From Rhodohalobacter sp. 614A (GTDB lineage: Bacteria; Bacteroidota; Rhodothermia; Balneolales; Balneolaceae), in assembly GCF_021462415.1 (NCBI RefSeq), contig NZ_JAKEDS010000001.1, forward strand, positions 2,080,273 to 2,144,272: 64,000 nucleotides of DNA, read 5' to 3'. The position numbers were made by a program, and so were the translations under genes. Below are positions 55,249 to 63,981 of the stretch, in pieces; within the stretch, counting starts at the first letter, position 1, and each line of letters begins with the position of its first letter. A model generated the notes under the pieces. It was not told the DNA's origin, searched no databases, and saw only the letters and a list, made by a program, of their open reading frames with translations.

Positions 55249-55761
55249 TCAGGCCTGTTTCTCTTTTATGGATTTGATCTTGTCGCCGCTCTCTTTTCTG
55301 CGTTGGCACGCTTCCCGGTCATTACACCGTCCAAAAAGGTGCAAAGAATGCCCTTCTACTTCGAAGTCATGGATTTTCTCCATCAGGTTTTGAATTTCAA
55401 GAATTCGCGGATCGCAGAATTCAATCACTACACCACACTCTTTGCAAATCATGTGGTCGTGTTGCTGGTATGCATATGACCGCTCGTAATAGTACTGGTT
55501 CTTTCCAAACTGCTGACGTTGAACAAGTCCGCATTCAATCAGAAGGTCAAGCGTGTTGTAAACAGTTGCGCGAGAGACTCTTGTGCCTGCTTTCTTCATG
55601 TTGAAAAAAATATCGTCCGCGTCAAAATGTCCGTCTGACCGGTAAATTTCTTCCAAAACCATGAACCGCTCCGGAGTCTGGCGTTGATTTCTCTCTTTGA
55701 GATAGGTTCTGAAAATCTGTTTTACTAATTGTATAATCTCTTCAGGTGCCTGATGTGCCAT
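55249..55761 (-). CDS. Fur family transcriptional regulator
   Basis: The 170-aa protein has the winged-helix DNA-binding half with RATVYNTLDLLIECGLV and the metal-binding dimerisation half with HDHMICKECGVVIEF (His-rich and CxxC) and a second Cys pair in GRCNDREACQ (CX5C), as in structural-zinc Fur proteins. The HFDADDIFF motif matches Fur/PerR. Whether it senses Fe, Zn or peroxide is not readable from sequence. There is no target gene beside it; it is divergent from the acyl-CoA ligase. Confidence 0.93.
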   Translation of the reverse strand: MAHQAPEEIIQLVKQIFRTYLKERNQRQTPERFMVLEEIYRSDGHFDADDIFFNMKKAGTRVSRATVYNTLDLLIECGLVQRQQFGKNQYYYERSYAYQQHDHMICKECGVVIEFCDPRILEIQNLMEKIHDFEVEGHSLHLFGRCNDREACQRRKESGDKIKSIKEKQA

Positions 55762-55916
55762 GGTAAACGTTTTTAAATGTGAAAACTGTTGATATTCAAA
55801 ACGAATTGATTGAAATGTTCTTGCAGAATATATTGCTAAAGATTTTACAGAAGTATACTAAAAAAGCTCGAACATTTTATCTTATTGAAATCTACCATTA
55901 AACGAATTGGAAAATT

Positions 55917-57800
55917 ATGCCTACAGTCGTTGCTTTTGAAACTCTGACGGATCTTTATCAAAATCTTACCAAAAAATACGAAAATTCTGATAAAACAGCT
56001 TTCGCTTATAAGCCGTCTCCGAATAAAGCGTACAAGACGGTTACATGGGATACTGTTAAACAAGATGTGACAGCGGTGGCCTCTTATCTTCTGGAACAGG
56101 AAGTGCAAAAAGATGACCGGATTGCCATCTTGAGCGAAAACAGATATGAATGGATGGTGGTAGATTTGGCTATCCAGATGGTAGGCGCTATAAATGTATC
56201 TCTCTACACAACTCTTCCTCCGAATCAATGCGAGTATATTCTGAAAGATTCCGAAGCCAGAATCTTTTTTGTATCGACCGGAATTCAATTAAAAAAAGCA
56301 GTCAAGGTTTTTGATAACTGCCCGGATTTGGAGTCCATTATTGCCTTCGACCAGCCAAAAGTAAAAAAGTATATGAAGGGTGATGAAGTAAAGTTGTTTG
56401 ACACCATCTGTGCGGCCGGAATGAAAGCTGAGCAAAAAGTAGCCGGCGAGTTAAAAAAACGTTCAAAAAGCGTGACTACTGAGGATGTGGCTACACTCAT
56501 TTACACATCCGGAACAACAGGACAGCCCAAAGGAGCCATGCTTACGCATCGGAATATAGTTAGTAATGTAAAGGCTGCTCATGATGCAATTGACATTTCA
56601 GAAGAAGATCGGTGCCTGTCTTTCTTACCGCTTTGCCATTCGTTTGAGAGAACCGCCGGGTATTATGCAATGATTGCCGGCGGGGCAGAGATTTATTATG
56701 CAGAGAGTGTTGATACGGTTGCCAGGAATATGACGGAAGTTCATCCTACAATCGTGATAAGTGTACCGCGCTTGTTCGAGAAAATTTACAACCTTGTGAA
56801 TAAGAGTGTGAAGGAAGGCAGTGCCGTTCAGCAGTATATTTTTTCCTGGGCTTTGGAAGTTGGAGAACGATATTGGAATGGACACAGGGGACTGACAGCT
56901 CTGCAAAAAACGATCGCAGATCGACTTGTCTTCAACAAACTGAAAGAGCGAACCGGTGGACGAATTCGTTTCTTCGTATCGGGCGGAGCAGCCTTACCCC
57001 CGGAGATTGGCATTTTCTTTATGGCGGCCGGACTAAATATTATTGAGGGATATGGGCTGACCGAAACGTCTCCGGTGATGTGTTGTAATCCCTATGGCGG
57101 TGAGATTATCGGTACGGTAGGACAAGTGCTGAATGGAATAACGGTGGGGATTCAAAGCCTGGAAGATAATAGAATACTGGCCCAGGTAAGTGGTGAGGAT
57201 TATCCGACAAATGTAACTTCTGAAGCCGGAGAAATTTTAAATCGCGGGCCAAATACCATGAAGGGTTATTGGAAGAACGAAGAAGCGACCCGCGAAATGA
57301 TTGATGAAGATGGATGGCTGCATACCGGTGATGTCGGGAAGTTTGTGAATGGACGGTTGAAGATTACCGACAGAATCAAGCATATGATTGTAAATGCCGG
57401 AGGCAAAAATATCTATCCGGGCCCGATAGAGGATATGTTCAAAACCAGTCCTTGGATTGACCAATTGGTTGTGATTGGCGAGAAAAAAACCTTTATGGCA
57501 GCTATCATTGTTCCGGATTTTGAAGCTCTTGAAAAATACGCCAAACAAGAAAATATTGAGTATTCAAACATTGAAGAGCTTCTCCAAAAAGAGTCGATAC
57601 AAAATATTTACAGCAAAGAAATTCGTGAATTCTCAAAAGAGCTTGCTTCCCACGAAAAAATCAGGGATTTCAGGTTGGTTGCCAATGAGTTTACAGTTGA
57701 AACCGGAGAACTGACACCAACACTGAAAGTGAAACGGCGAATTATTGAAGAAAAATATGCGTACCTGATCAATGATATTTTTGAGAATGACCAGGATTGA
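55917..57800 (+). CDS. Long-chain acyl-CoA synthetase (AMP-dependent ligase)
   Basis: The 627-aa ANL-superfamily enzyme has the ATP loop LIYTSGTTGQPKGAMLTH, the adenine motif EGYGLTETSPVM, GWLHTGDVG and the C-terminal IVNAGGKNIYPGPIED, which carries the catalytic region. Length and motif wording match the FadD15-type long-chain fatty acid ligases. It activates fatty acids to acyl-CoA through an acyl-AMP intermediate. It is a single gene, convergent with the small membrane protein at 57822. Confidence 0.93.
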   Translation: MPTVVAFETLTDLYQNLTKKYENSDKTAFAYKPSPNKAYKTVTWDTVKQDVTAVASYLLEQEVQKDDRIAILSENRYEWMVVDLAIQMVGAINVSLYTTLPPNQCEYILKDSEARIFFVSTGIQLKKAVKVFDNCPDLESIIAFDQPKVKKYMKGDEVKLFDTICAAGMKAEQKVAGELKKRSKSVTTEDVATLIYTSGTTGQPKGAMLTHRNIVSNVKAAHDAIDISEEDRCLSFLPLCHSFERTAGYYAMIAGGAEIYYAESVDTVARNMTEVHPTIVISVPRLFEKIYNLVNKSVKEGSAVQQYIFSWALEVGERYWNGHRGLTALQKTIADRLVFNKLKERTGGRIRFFVSGGAALPPEIGIFFMAAGLNIIEGYGLTETSPVMCCNPYGGEIIGTVGQVLNGITVGIQSLEDNRILAQVSGEDYPTNVTSEAGEILNRGPNTMKGYWKNEEATREMIDEDGWLHTGDVGKFVNGRLKITDRIKHMIVNAGGKNIYPGPIEDMFKTSPWIDQLVVIGEKKTFMAAIIVPDFEALEKYAKQENIEYSNIEELLQKESIQNIYSKEIREFSKELASHEKIRDFRLVANEFTVETGELTPTLKVKRRIIEEKYAYLINDIFENDQD

Positions 57801-57821
57801 TGCGGCACATTTAATTTTTTC

Positions 57822-58196
57822 TTATTGAGCTTTTCTCGCGGCAATAAATGATTTGATTCCGGCAATCAAAAAGATAATGCATAGAACAGCCATGATAGAC
57901 TGACTGACAGCAGCGCTCATGCGTTCCGGCATAGTTCCTGAAATGGCACCAATCAGCGCGATAAGTCCGCTGAAAGAACCGAAAAGACCCAACAAAGCCA
58001 GTAATAGAGCGGCATGCATGGCGTGTTTTCGCATGGACTCGCTACTTTTTGCAAGGAATCCAAGTCCGGCGAGAACAACTCCAAAGAATGCCGGAATCAG
58101 GGCGGTAATACTTACAAAATCAGTCAAAATAAAAGAGAGGATTCCCAGTAAAGTCAGAAGAATCCCAATGTTAATGGATAGTTTCGGTACGCTCAT
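57822..58196 (-). CDS. Small four-helix membrane protein, unrecognised
   Basis: This 124-aa protein is almost entirely four hydrophobic helices (for example GILLTLLGILSFILTDF, LIPAFFGVVLAGLGFLA and ALLLALLGLFGSFSGLIALIG), with a basic tail RKAQ. There is no motif or charged active site. It is 5 bases after the DUF1499 gene, so the two form one small unit. DUF1499 proteins are often linked to envelope or sterol-like lipid functions, but nothing more can be said. Confidence 0.75.
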   Translation of the reverse strand: MSVPKLSINIGILLTLLGILSFILTDFVSITALIPAFFGVVLAGLGFLAKSSESMRKHAMHAALLLALLGLFGSFSGLIALIGAISGTMPERMSAAVSQSIMAVLCIIFLIAGIKSFIAARKAQ

Positions 58197-58201
58197 AATA
58201 A

Positions 58202-58609
58202 CTACGTTAATTGTTTATTTACGGCTGATAAAATTTGTTTGATTCGACGTCTGTTTACTCCCAAATCACTTCTGCCAACCCGGCTGGCGCTTTTGATATG
58301 CAACATACTTTTGGCTGATTCAGCGGGTTGAATGATGATTTTTACATCATCTTTGAAACCAAACACACGTATCCGAAATACAGCATTTATTTGAAGAGAT
58401 TGTGAATTTTCTTTCAATTCAAAAGGGGAGAGCTTTTGTAGTACAGACTTTGCGATGTTAAAAAGTTCTTTTTCATTCAATGGATATTCGACAGCATGGA
58501 TCGTACAGTTCGGTGAATCCGGACAAGGTTTGAATGGATGATTTTTAGTATCAGGTTCAAAATCACCGGGTGTTGAGCCAAAGAAATACTTGATGACGGA
58601 GGTTATCAA
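58202..58609 (-). CDS. DUF1499 domain protein
   Basis: The 135-aa protein shows the DUF1499 signature: PDSPNCTIHAVEYP at the start (usually CPxSPNCVSS), a middle strand region VFRIRVFGFKDDVKIII and the ending IKSASRVGRSDLGVNRRRIKQIL, which is highly typical. Function of the family is unknown. No signal peptide is evident. It is followed within 5 bases by the small four-helix membrane protein. Confidence 0.9.
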   Translation of the reverse strand: MITSVIKYFFGSTPGDFEPDTKNHPFKPCPDSPNCTIHAVEYPLNEKELFNIAKSVLQKLSPFELKENSQSLQINAVFRIRVFGFKDDVKIIIQPAESAKSMLHIKSASRVGRSDLGVNRRRIKQILSAVNKQLT

Positions 58610-58646
58610 AAGTAAAGTATTTAAATTTTCAGAAGATGATTTGCAG

Positions 58647-58718
58647 TCATTGGGAGTTTGTGAAGCAATCTCCTCCTATCATTTATGTTTGGGGATTGAC
58701 GCGCTTCGCTCGCAATGA
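58647..58718. repeat. Degenerate palindromic intergenic repeat
   Basis: The left arm begins TCATTGGGAGTTTGTGAAGC and continues to CTCC. It pairs imperfectly with the right arm at 58691-58718, whose reverse complement begins TCATTGCGAGCGAAGCGC. The sequence type (TCATTGCGAGCGAAGC, then CAATC) is a common dispersed intergenic repeat in this group. It ends 4 bases before the stop of the LOG-family gene. Confidence 0.6.
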
Positions 58719-58721
58719 ATT

Positions 58722-59261
58722 TTACAATTCCTGTTCACAAAACTTCATACAATCCTCAAGCGTTTCAGCAACGCGCAGAATTTTTCTGTTTCCCGGTTTG
58801 ATGAATCCAACATCCACAGCGTGATCAATCATCTGAATCAATGAATCGAAATAGCCGTTCAGATTATACACCACCACCGGTTTGCTGATGATTCCGATTT
58901 GATTCCAGGTAATGATTTCAAACAGTTCTTCGAGTGTACCGAATCCGCCGGGAAGGGCAAGAAAAGCGTCGGCACGATCTGCCATAATCGATTTTCGCTG
59001 ATGCATTCCATCCACCGTAATGAGTTCTGTAATTCCCTTGTGAGCAACTTCCTTTTTGAAAAGATTCTTTGGAATAACACCCACAACCTCTCCGCCATTC
59101 TGCATGACAGAATCTGCCAGAACTCCCATAATTCCGCGAGACGCACCGCCGTAGACTAAATGATGGCCCCGCTTACACATCAATTCTCCCAAAGAGATAG
59201 CTTGTTCTTTAATCTTCTCATTCTTGCCAAGGGACGATCCGCAGTAAACACAAATATTCAT
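58722..59261 (-). CDS. LOG-family protein (TIGR00730, lysine decarboxylase-like fold)
   Basis: This 179-aa protein of normal length has the two family motifs YGGASRGIMGVLADSV and PGGFGTLEELFEI, and an N-terminal VYCGSSLG. LOG proteins are nucleoside 5'-monophosphate phosphoribohydrolases, known for releasing cytokinin bases in plants and bacteria. In most bacteria the natural substrate is open. It stands alone, with a palindromic repeat on each side. Confidence 0.93.
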   Translation of the reverse strand: MNICVYCGSSLGKNEKIKEQAISLGELMCKRGHHLVYGGASRGIMGVLADSVMQNGGEVVGVIPKNLFKKEVAHKGITELITVDGMHQRKSIMADRADAFLALPGGFGTLEELFEIITWNQIGIISKPVVVYNLNGYFDSLIQMIDHAVDVGFIKPGNRKILRVAETLEDCMKFCEQEL

Positions 59262-59287
59262 ATATATAAAAATTCAATCTTCGTCAG

Positions 59288-59380
59288 GTCAAGCGCATCT
59301 TGAGCGAAGCGAAAAGGAAGTCGAAACCTAATGCGGCCATCAGAAACCTTTCGACTTCGATACGCTGCTCTCAAAATGAC
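59288..59380. repeat. Imperfect inverted repeat upstream of the LOG gene
   Basis: The left arm (59288-59328, with CTTGAGCGAAGCG and GGAAGTCGAAACC) matches the reverse complement of the right arm (59346-59380, with CTTTCGACTTCGATACG and AAAATGACA). The unit resembles the common intergenic GTCATnTTGAGCGAAGCG repeat family. It lies between the LOG gene and the 218-aa gene. Confidence 0.6.
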
Positions 59381-59408
59381 ATTTAGTAGTGCAGTCAAAG
59401 GAATTAAT

Positions 59409-60065
59409 TTACAATCCCCACCAGGAAAAGACGAGCCAGTTTTCGGCAGAATCGGCGTATTGAGAAACCAACTCCCGATTGACTTGAGGAACTTGTTGTT
59501 CCATCTCGTCCTGTTGTTTCTCGTACTCCTCCAGATTCATGTTGAAGTTACCTTCACTCGCAGCTTCAGCAATTTGGTCGATATTATAGGAAAAGAGCTC
59601 CATTCCAAGTGCGTTGTAGAACGATTGCTGAACAAAGCGATACTCGGTTAGAGAGAAATCATGTTCATTGAGGGCTTCCACCTGGATTTGTTTGGCGTCG
59701 GAATAAAGATCAACAATATCGCCCCAGGCATTCATAATTTCGGTAAGGGTTGGTTCACGATTCTGAAGTTCAGAATCAAGCTCTTCGTATTTTTGTTCGA
59801 ACTCGGCCAGGCGTTCTTCAATTCCACTTTGAATTTGTTGCTGGACAGATACAAATCGTTCAACCTGGTTTTCGGTCAGTTCATTATCAGCCGGAGGCTG
59901 GTAGGTCGACTGATTGTCGATCTGTTCATTTTTTTGATGAATTTCCTGCAGAGAAGAAACACTGCCCATTACAGGTTTGTAAACAAAATTGTAAGTAAGA
60001 AGGCCTCCGCCGATCAATACAACCAGCCCGATCACCAAACATCCGATTGCTATTTTTTTTCCCAT
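59409..60065 (-). CDS. Membrane-anchored protein of unknown function
   Basis: The 218-aa protein has one N-terminal membrane helix (AIGCLVIGLVVLIGGGLLTYNFVY). A coiled-coil-prone region rich in Glu and Gln (about 60-125) and a helical C-terminus ending SAENWLVFSWWGL follow. The helix with a short cytoplasmic start places most of the protein outside the cytoplasm. The overall look recalls LemA-like anchored helical proteins, but no diagnostic motif is seen. It lies 84 bases downstream of the cysteine desulfurase gene. Confidence 0.75.
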   Translation of the reverse strand: MGKKIAIGCLVIGLVVLIGGGLLTYNFVYKPVMGSVSSLQEIHQKNEQIDNQSTYQPPADNELTENQVERFVSVQQQIQSGIEERLAEFEQKYEELDSELQNREPTLTEIMNAWGDIVDLYSDAKQIQVEALNEHDFSLTEYRFVQQSFYNALGMELFSYNIDQIAEAASEGNFNMNLEEYEKQQDEMEQQVPQVNRELVSQYADSAENWLVFSWWGL

Positions 60066-60149
60066 AAGATATACCTGTCGTTTTTTAAGTTATATGCGAA
60101 TAAGTTGAGAAAAATCTCTCATTGCCAACATTTTCCGATGATAGCCAAA

Positions 60150-61310
60150 TCAACCGGCGATAGCCAGCATTCTATCCAGAATATTTTCGAGCTTTTCTGA
60201 CAGGGTTTCAATTTCTTGTATGGTATTGTGCTTCCCAAAGCTGATGCGAATACTTGAATTAGCACGATTCTGGCTTAACCCGATTCCGCTCAATACGTGA
60301 GAGGGTTCCATCGCCCCGGATGTGCATGCCGAGCCGTTGGATACACAAATCCCCTCAATATCCAGGTTCAGCAAGAGCATTTCCCCGTCAAGACCTCTTC
60401 CGTCTGGCGAGAGGAAGGCAATATTCAGAATATGGGGAGCGGCGTTCGAACGGGGACCATTAACATAAAAGCGATCTCCAAATTGTTCTTCCAGCTTTTC
60501 AATGGCAGATTCCCGTAAATTCTGGAAGTGTTTTGTATTTGTATCCATCTCCTCAATGGCAAGTTCCATTGCTTTCGCAAGGCCTACAATTCCGGGAACG
60601 TTCGAAGTTCCGCCACGTCTTTTTCTCTCTTGCGATCCGCCTTGCAGCCAGGGCTCCCATGGCGTACCGTTTTTTACGTAAAGAACACCAATTCCTTTCG
60701 GGCCATAGATTTTGTGAGCACTTACACTCAAGGCGTGAAGGCCGATTTCTTTCACATTAATGGGAATCTTGCCAATACTTTGTACAGTATCTGAATGGAA
60801 AATCACATTTTTTTCCCTGCAAACGTCTGCAATCTCCTTAATGGGATTGATAGCCCCAACCTCATTATTCACATGCATCAGGCTGACAATCGCCGTCTCT
60901 TCAGAAATGGCTTCCTCAACCTGTTGGGCCGTTATTATTCCTTCCTCATTTGGTTGCAGATAAGTTACCGTAATTCCATGAGGTTCAAGTGATTCCGCCG
61001 GGTGAAGTACTGCATGGTGCTCAATCGGTGAAGTGATAATCTCCTTTTTTCCGGTTCCGGCTACAACGCCCTTTATAATTGCATTGTCACTTTCCGTGCC
61101 TCCGCTGGTAAAGATAATTTCAGACGGCTCGGCACCAAGCATTTTGGCGATGTTTTCCCGGGCATCTTCAATCGCTACTTTTGAGGTTCGCCCCAGTTGG
61201 TGGGCAGAATTGGCGTTTCCGTAACTTTCGGTCAGATACGGCATCATGGCTTCAAGCACTCTTTCATCAAGAGGTGTTGTTGCAGCATGGTCAAAATAAA
61301 TAGAATTCAT
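60150..61310 (-). CDS. Cysteine desulfurase (NifS/IscS family)
   Basis: The 386-aa PLP enzyme has the start YFDHAATTPLDERVLEAM, GGTESDNAII, the PLP Lys in SAHKIYGPKG, RGGTSNVPGIVGLAKA and the catalytic Cys in NGSACTSGAMEPSHVL. It takes sulfur from cysteine for Fe-S cluster or thio-tRNA synthesis. The NifS-like IscS group fits best. No iscU, sufB or mnmA gene is adjacent, so the partner is unknown. It is divergent from pgk across a 343-base region. Confidence 0.95.
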   Translation of the reverse strand: MNSIYFDHAATTPLDERVLEAMMPYLTESYGNANSAHQLGRTSKVAIEDARENIAKMLGAEPSEIIFTSGGTESDNAIIKGVVAGTGKKEIITSPIEHHAVLHPAESLEPHGITVTYLQPNEEGIITAQQVEEAISEETAIVSLMHVNNEVGAINPIKEIADVCREKNVIFHSDTVQSIGKIPINVKEIGLHALSVSAHKIYGPKGIGVLYVKNGTPWEPWLQGGSQERKRRGGTSNVPGIVGLAKAMELAIEEMDTNTKHFQNLRESAIEKLEEQFGDRFYVNGPRSNAAPHILNIAFLSPDGRGLDGEMLLLNLDIEGICVSNGSACTSGAMEPSHVLSGIGLSQNRANSSIRISFGKHNTIQEIETLSEKLENILDRMLAIAG

Positions 61311-61653
61311 CCCTTTTTTGTTGGCTTAGCTTTTCAATTCACAAAATATCCAAAATGATTCTCAAATACAGGTTAAAATATCTTCTGATTATGGTGACTG
61401 TGAGACTCCCCATTCATCGGTTCCCCCCATAATTTTATCAGTTTAAGAGAGTCATCGGATGAAGGTCAGAGCAAAATCCATCATGTTAAGTTTGCTACAT
61501 TCATATAGTAACCGATTAGGGATAAGAATTACGAAAAAATGGTCAACAATATTTTTTTGTTAAGTGCTAAAAAAGTGGAAGGAAACTTTCTTTTCGAGCA
61601 TTTAAACCTGTATTTTTAAAAGAAATTGAACATCAATTTAAACAACTATCATA
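61311..61653. other. Intergenic region between the cysteine desulfurase gene and pgk
   Basis: These 343 AT-rich bases contain no credible gene, tRNA or strong hairpin. A TATTTTTA stretch about 40 bases ahead of pgk could serve as a Bacteroidota -7 element, without a good -33 partner. The region must contain at least one promoter for each divergent gene. Confidence 0.4.
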
Positions 61654-62847
61654 ATGGCTAAACTAACACTGAAAGATGTTGACCTGAAAGGGAAAACAGT
61701 ATTAATGAGAGTTGATTTCAACGTGCCGATTAAAGAGGGAGTAATATCTGACGATAACCGAATGGTGCAGGCGTTGAAATCCATCAATTTTGTAACCGAT
61801 GCAGGAGCAAAATTGATTTTGACGAGTCACCTTGGCCGGCCAGCGGATGCGCCCGATCCTGAATTTAGTTTGAAACCGGTTGCCGAACATCTCAAGACTT
61901 TGGTTGATGTACCCGTACATTTTGCAAGTGATTGTATTGGCGAAGAACGGGAAAAAGTAGTAAACGAAGCCAAACCCGGAGAAATCGTATTGCTCGAAAA
62001 TGTGCGATTCTATGCCGAAGAGAAAAAGAACGATTCCGGCTTTGCTGAAAAACTTGCCAAAGGCGCCGATCTTTTTGTGAACGATGCGTTTGGAAGCAGC
62101 CACAGGGCACATGCTTCTGTAGCAGGCGTAACGGATTATTTGCAGCCGGCCGTTTCAGGATTTCTGCTTGAGAAAGAGATAAAATACCTCGAGGAAAGTG
62201 TAAATAACCCCGAACGTCCGTTTGTAGCGATTCTTGGCGGAGCAAAAGTTTCCGACAAAATCGGTGTGATAGAAAACCTGCTTGGGAAAGTAGACAACAT
62301 CCTGATTGGCGGCGGTATGACGTATACCTTCTACAAAGCCAAGGGACTACCGATTGGAAACTCTCTCGTTGAAGAGGATAAAATTGATTTGGCAAAAGAG
62401 CTGCTTGAAAAAGCCGAAGAAACCGGCGCCAACGTGATGCTCCCGGTTGATTCCGTTGTAGCCAAAGAGTTTAAAAATGATGCCGAACATAAAGTAGTTG
62501 GCGAAGACGGAATTGAAGACGGCTGGATGGCATTAGACATCGGTCCTGAAACAACAATTGCATTTGGAAACACCATCAAAAATGCAAAAACGGTTGTGTG
62601 GAACGGACCCATGGGCGTTTTCGAAATGTCGAACTTTGCGGATGGAACGATCGAAGTTGCCAAAGCTCTGGCTGAAGCAACCAAACAAGGCGCAACCACT
62701 ATTATTGGCGGGGGAGATTCTGCATCCGCGATTAAGGTGGCGGGACTTGAAGATGAAGTTTCCCACGTTTCAACCGGTGGGGGAGCAAGCCTCGAATATC
62801 TCGAAGGAAAAGAGCTTCCGGGTGTTGCTGTTTTGACGGATAAATAA
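61654..62847 (+). CDS. pgk: Phosphoglycerate kinase
   Basis: The 397-aa enzyme has the start [50 protein letters not shown], a hinge-region [15 protein letters not shown] and the ATP site [10 protein letters not shown] with [18 protein letters not shown]. It transfers phosphate from 1,3-bisphosphoglycerate to ADP in glycolysis and runs in reverse for gluconeogenesis. It is monocistronic, with a terminator immediately after. Confidence 0.97.
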   Translation: MAKLTLKDVDLKGKTVLMRVDFNVPIKEGVISDDNRMVQALKSINFVTDAGAKLILTSHLGRPADAPDPEFSLKPVAEHLKTLVDVPVHFASDCIGEEREKVVNEAKPGEIVLLENVRFYAEEKKNDSGFAEKLAKGADLFVNDAFGSSHRAHASVAGVTDYLQPAVSGFLLEKEIKYLEESVNNPERPFVAILGGAKVSDKIGVIENLLGKVDNILIGGGMTYTFYKAKGLPIGNSLVEEDKIDLAKELLEKAEETGANVMLPVDSVVAKEFKNDAEHKVVGEDGIEDGWMALDIGPETTIAFGNTIKNAKTVVWNGPMGVFEMSNFADGTIEVAKALAEATKQGATTIIGGGDSASAIKVAGLEDEVSHVSTGGGASLEYLEGKELPGVAVLTDK

Positions 62848-62873
62848 ATATTCGACCTTACATCGTATTTGCT

Positions 62874-62912
62874 AAAGGCCATTTTGAGTTGAACTCGGAA
62901 TGGCCTTTTTTT
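62874..62912 (+). terminator. Terminator after pgk
   Basis: AAAGGCCATT (62874-62883) pairs perfectly with AATGGCCTTT (62899-62908) around a 15-base loop, followed by a T-run to 62912. Confidence 0.85.
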
Positions 62913-63027
62913 GTGCCTTCCTACATCTTCTCAGTTGCCAAAAAGCTTCATTTTGATTTATTTACATAAGTATAGAGGTCTGGTTTTGGTATTTAAAATT
63001 ATTCATCGAGTAAAAATAAGTTTCGTT

Positions 63028-63579
63028 ATGAAGATTGCCCGCTTTTTGTATCTGCTATTTGCTTTAACAATTATGCTTGGAGCAAATTTATATGCTCAAG
63101 ACTATCCTCAACCTTTTCCGGATCCCCGGGTTCAAGATCCGCCGGATGACTGGCTACTTGAGATATTCCTCAATAATTCATTTAGAATAGGCGGAGTGGA
63201 AACGGGAATCTCAACTTATGGCGGGCAAGTTGGTTTGCCAGTACTTTGGGCAGGAGATCAGTTAAAAATTGTTCCCACGCTGGGGTGGTTTTGGGATACT
63301 CCGAATGGATGGGGAGCAGAAGCTGCCCTCGGCGGAAGAGTTTTGTACTATCTTAGCAAGCAAGAAGATTTGGAGAGGGGAAATATGAATCCATACGCCG
63401 GAGGTTTTTCTTTGATGCAGGGAAGCGGTCTTCATAATAGCGGAATTGCCATTGGGCTTGAGCCGCGTATCTCAAAATATTTCAAGCTTGGTTTTGAAAT
63501 ACAAGCGGGACTCAGATCCAGGCATGAGGAAGACAAAGCTTTTGGAGGTGCCGCCATTACAATTGGTTTGGGATGGTGA
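63028..63579 (+). CDS. Small outer-membrane-like secreted protein, unrecognised
   Basis: I start at the ATG at 63028 (183 aa), because it gives a clear signal peptide (KIARFLYLLFALTIMLGANLYA cleaved after YAQ); the 39 codons before it look non-coding. The mature protein is rich in Gly, Trp and alternating strands (QVGLPVLWAGDQLKIVPTLG, GGFSLMQGSGL, FKLGFEIQAGLRS) and ends in ITIGLGW, a beta-barrel type C-terminus. It is probably a small porin-like or OmpW-like outer membrane protein. No partner gene is nearby. Confidence 0.75.
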   Translation: MKIARFLYLLFALTIMLGANLYAQDYPQPFPDPRVQDPPDDWLLEIFLNNSFRIGGVETGISTYGGQVGLPVLWAGDQLKIVPTLGWFWDTPNGWGAEAALGGRVLYYLSKQEDLERGNMNPYAGGFSLMQGSGLHNSGIAIGLEPRISKYFKLGFEIQAGLRSRHEEDKAFGGAAITIGLGW

Positions 63580-63598
63580 TGATCTTGATTTTTTCTAC

Positions 63599-63967
63599 TC
63601 ATGACACAGGTTCTGCGTCTTGGATTAAAACTTCGGCAGGAATCCCCAGCTTTTTATACAGCAGTTTAATTTGACGAAGAGAAAGCGAGCGTTTGCCCGA
63701 GAGTATTTCACTGGCCCGGGATTTCGAGCCTAATATTTTAGCCAAATCTTTTTGTTCCATTCCCAATTGTTCCATACGAAATTGAATGGCTTCAACCGGT
63801 TTTGGTGCTTCAATTGGGAAGCTTTTTTTCTCGTATTCATCTACCAAAATGCCAAGAATTTCCAGTTCATCTCCTTCTTTACTTCTGGGTTTTGCATCAA
63901 AGATTTCTTCGATACGCTCTAATGCTTTTTGATAATCTTCTTCGGTATGTATGGGTTGAATATACAT
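63599..63967 (-). CDS. higA: HigA-type antitoxin (XRE-like HTH)
   Basis: The 122-aa protein starts MYIQPIHTEEDYQKALERI and has an acidic middle. A C-terminal helix-turn-helix (about 65-115) includes GMEQKDLAKILGSKSRASEILSG and RSLSLRQIKLLYKKLGIP. This is the COG5499 HigA pattern. It neutralises the HigB mRNA interferase and represses the operon. The toxin gene lies just upstream (ending 14 bases before this ATG), the reversed toxin-first order that defines higBA. Confidence 0.88.
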   Translation of the reverse strand: MYIQPIHTEEDYQKALERIEEIFDAKPRSKEGDELEILGILVDEYEKKSFPIEAPKPVEAIQFRMEQLGMEQKDLAKILGSKSRASEILSGKRSLSLRQIKLLYKKLGIPAEVLIQDAEPVS

Positions 63968-63981
63968 GATTAATATCCGTT

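Noticed and set aside
59661-60200. 179-codon plus-strand frame opposite the 218-aa anchored protein
   Set aside because: The minus-strand frame has a clean membrane anchor and proper length; the plus frame crosses into the cysteine desulfurase gene antisense.
62331-62882. 183-codon open frame opposite pgk
   Set aside because: Fully antisense to a clear pgk gene; a Ser/Pro-rich shadow of codon bias in the real frame.
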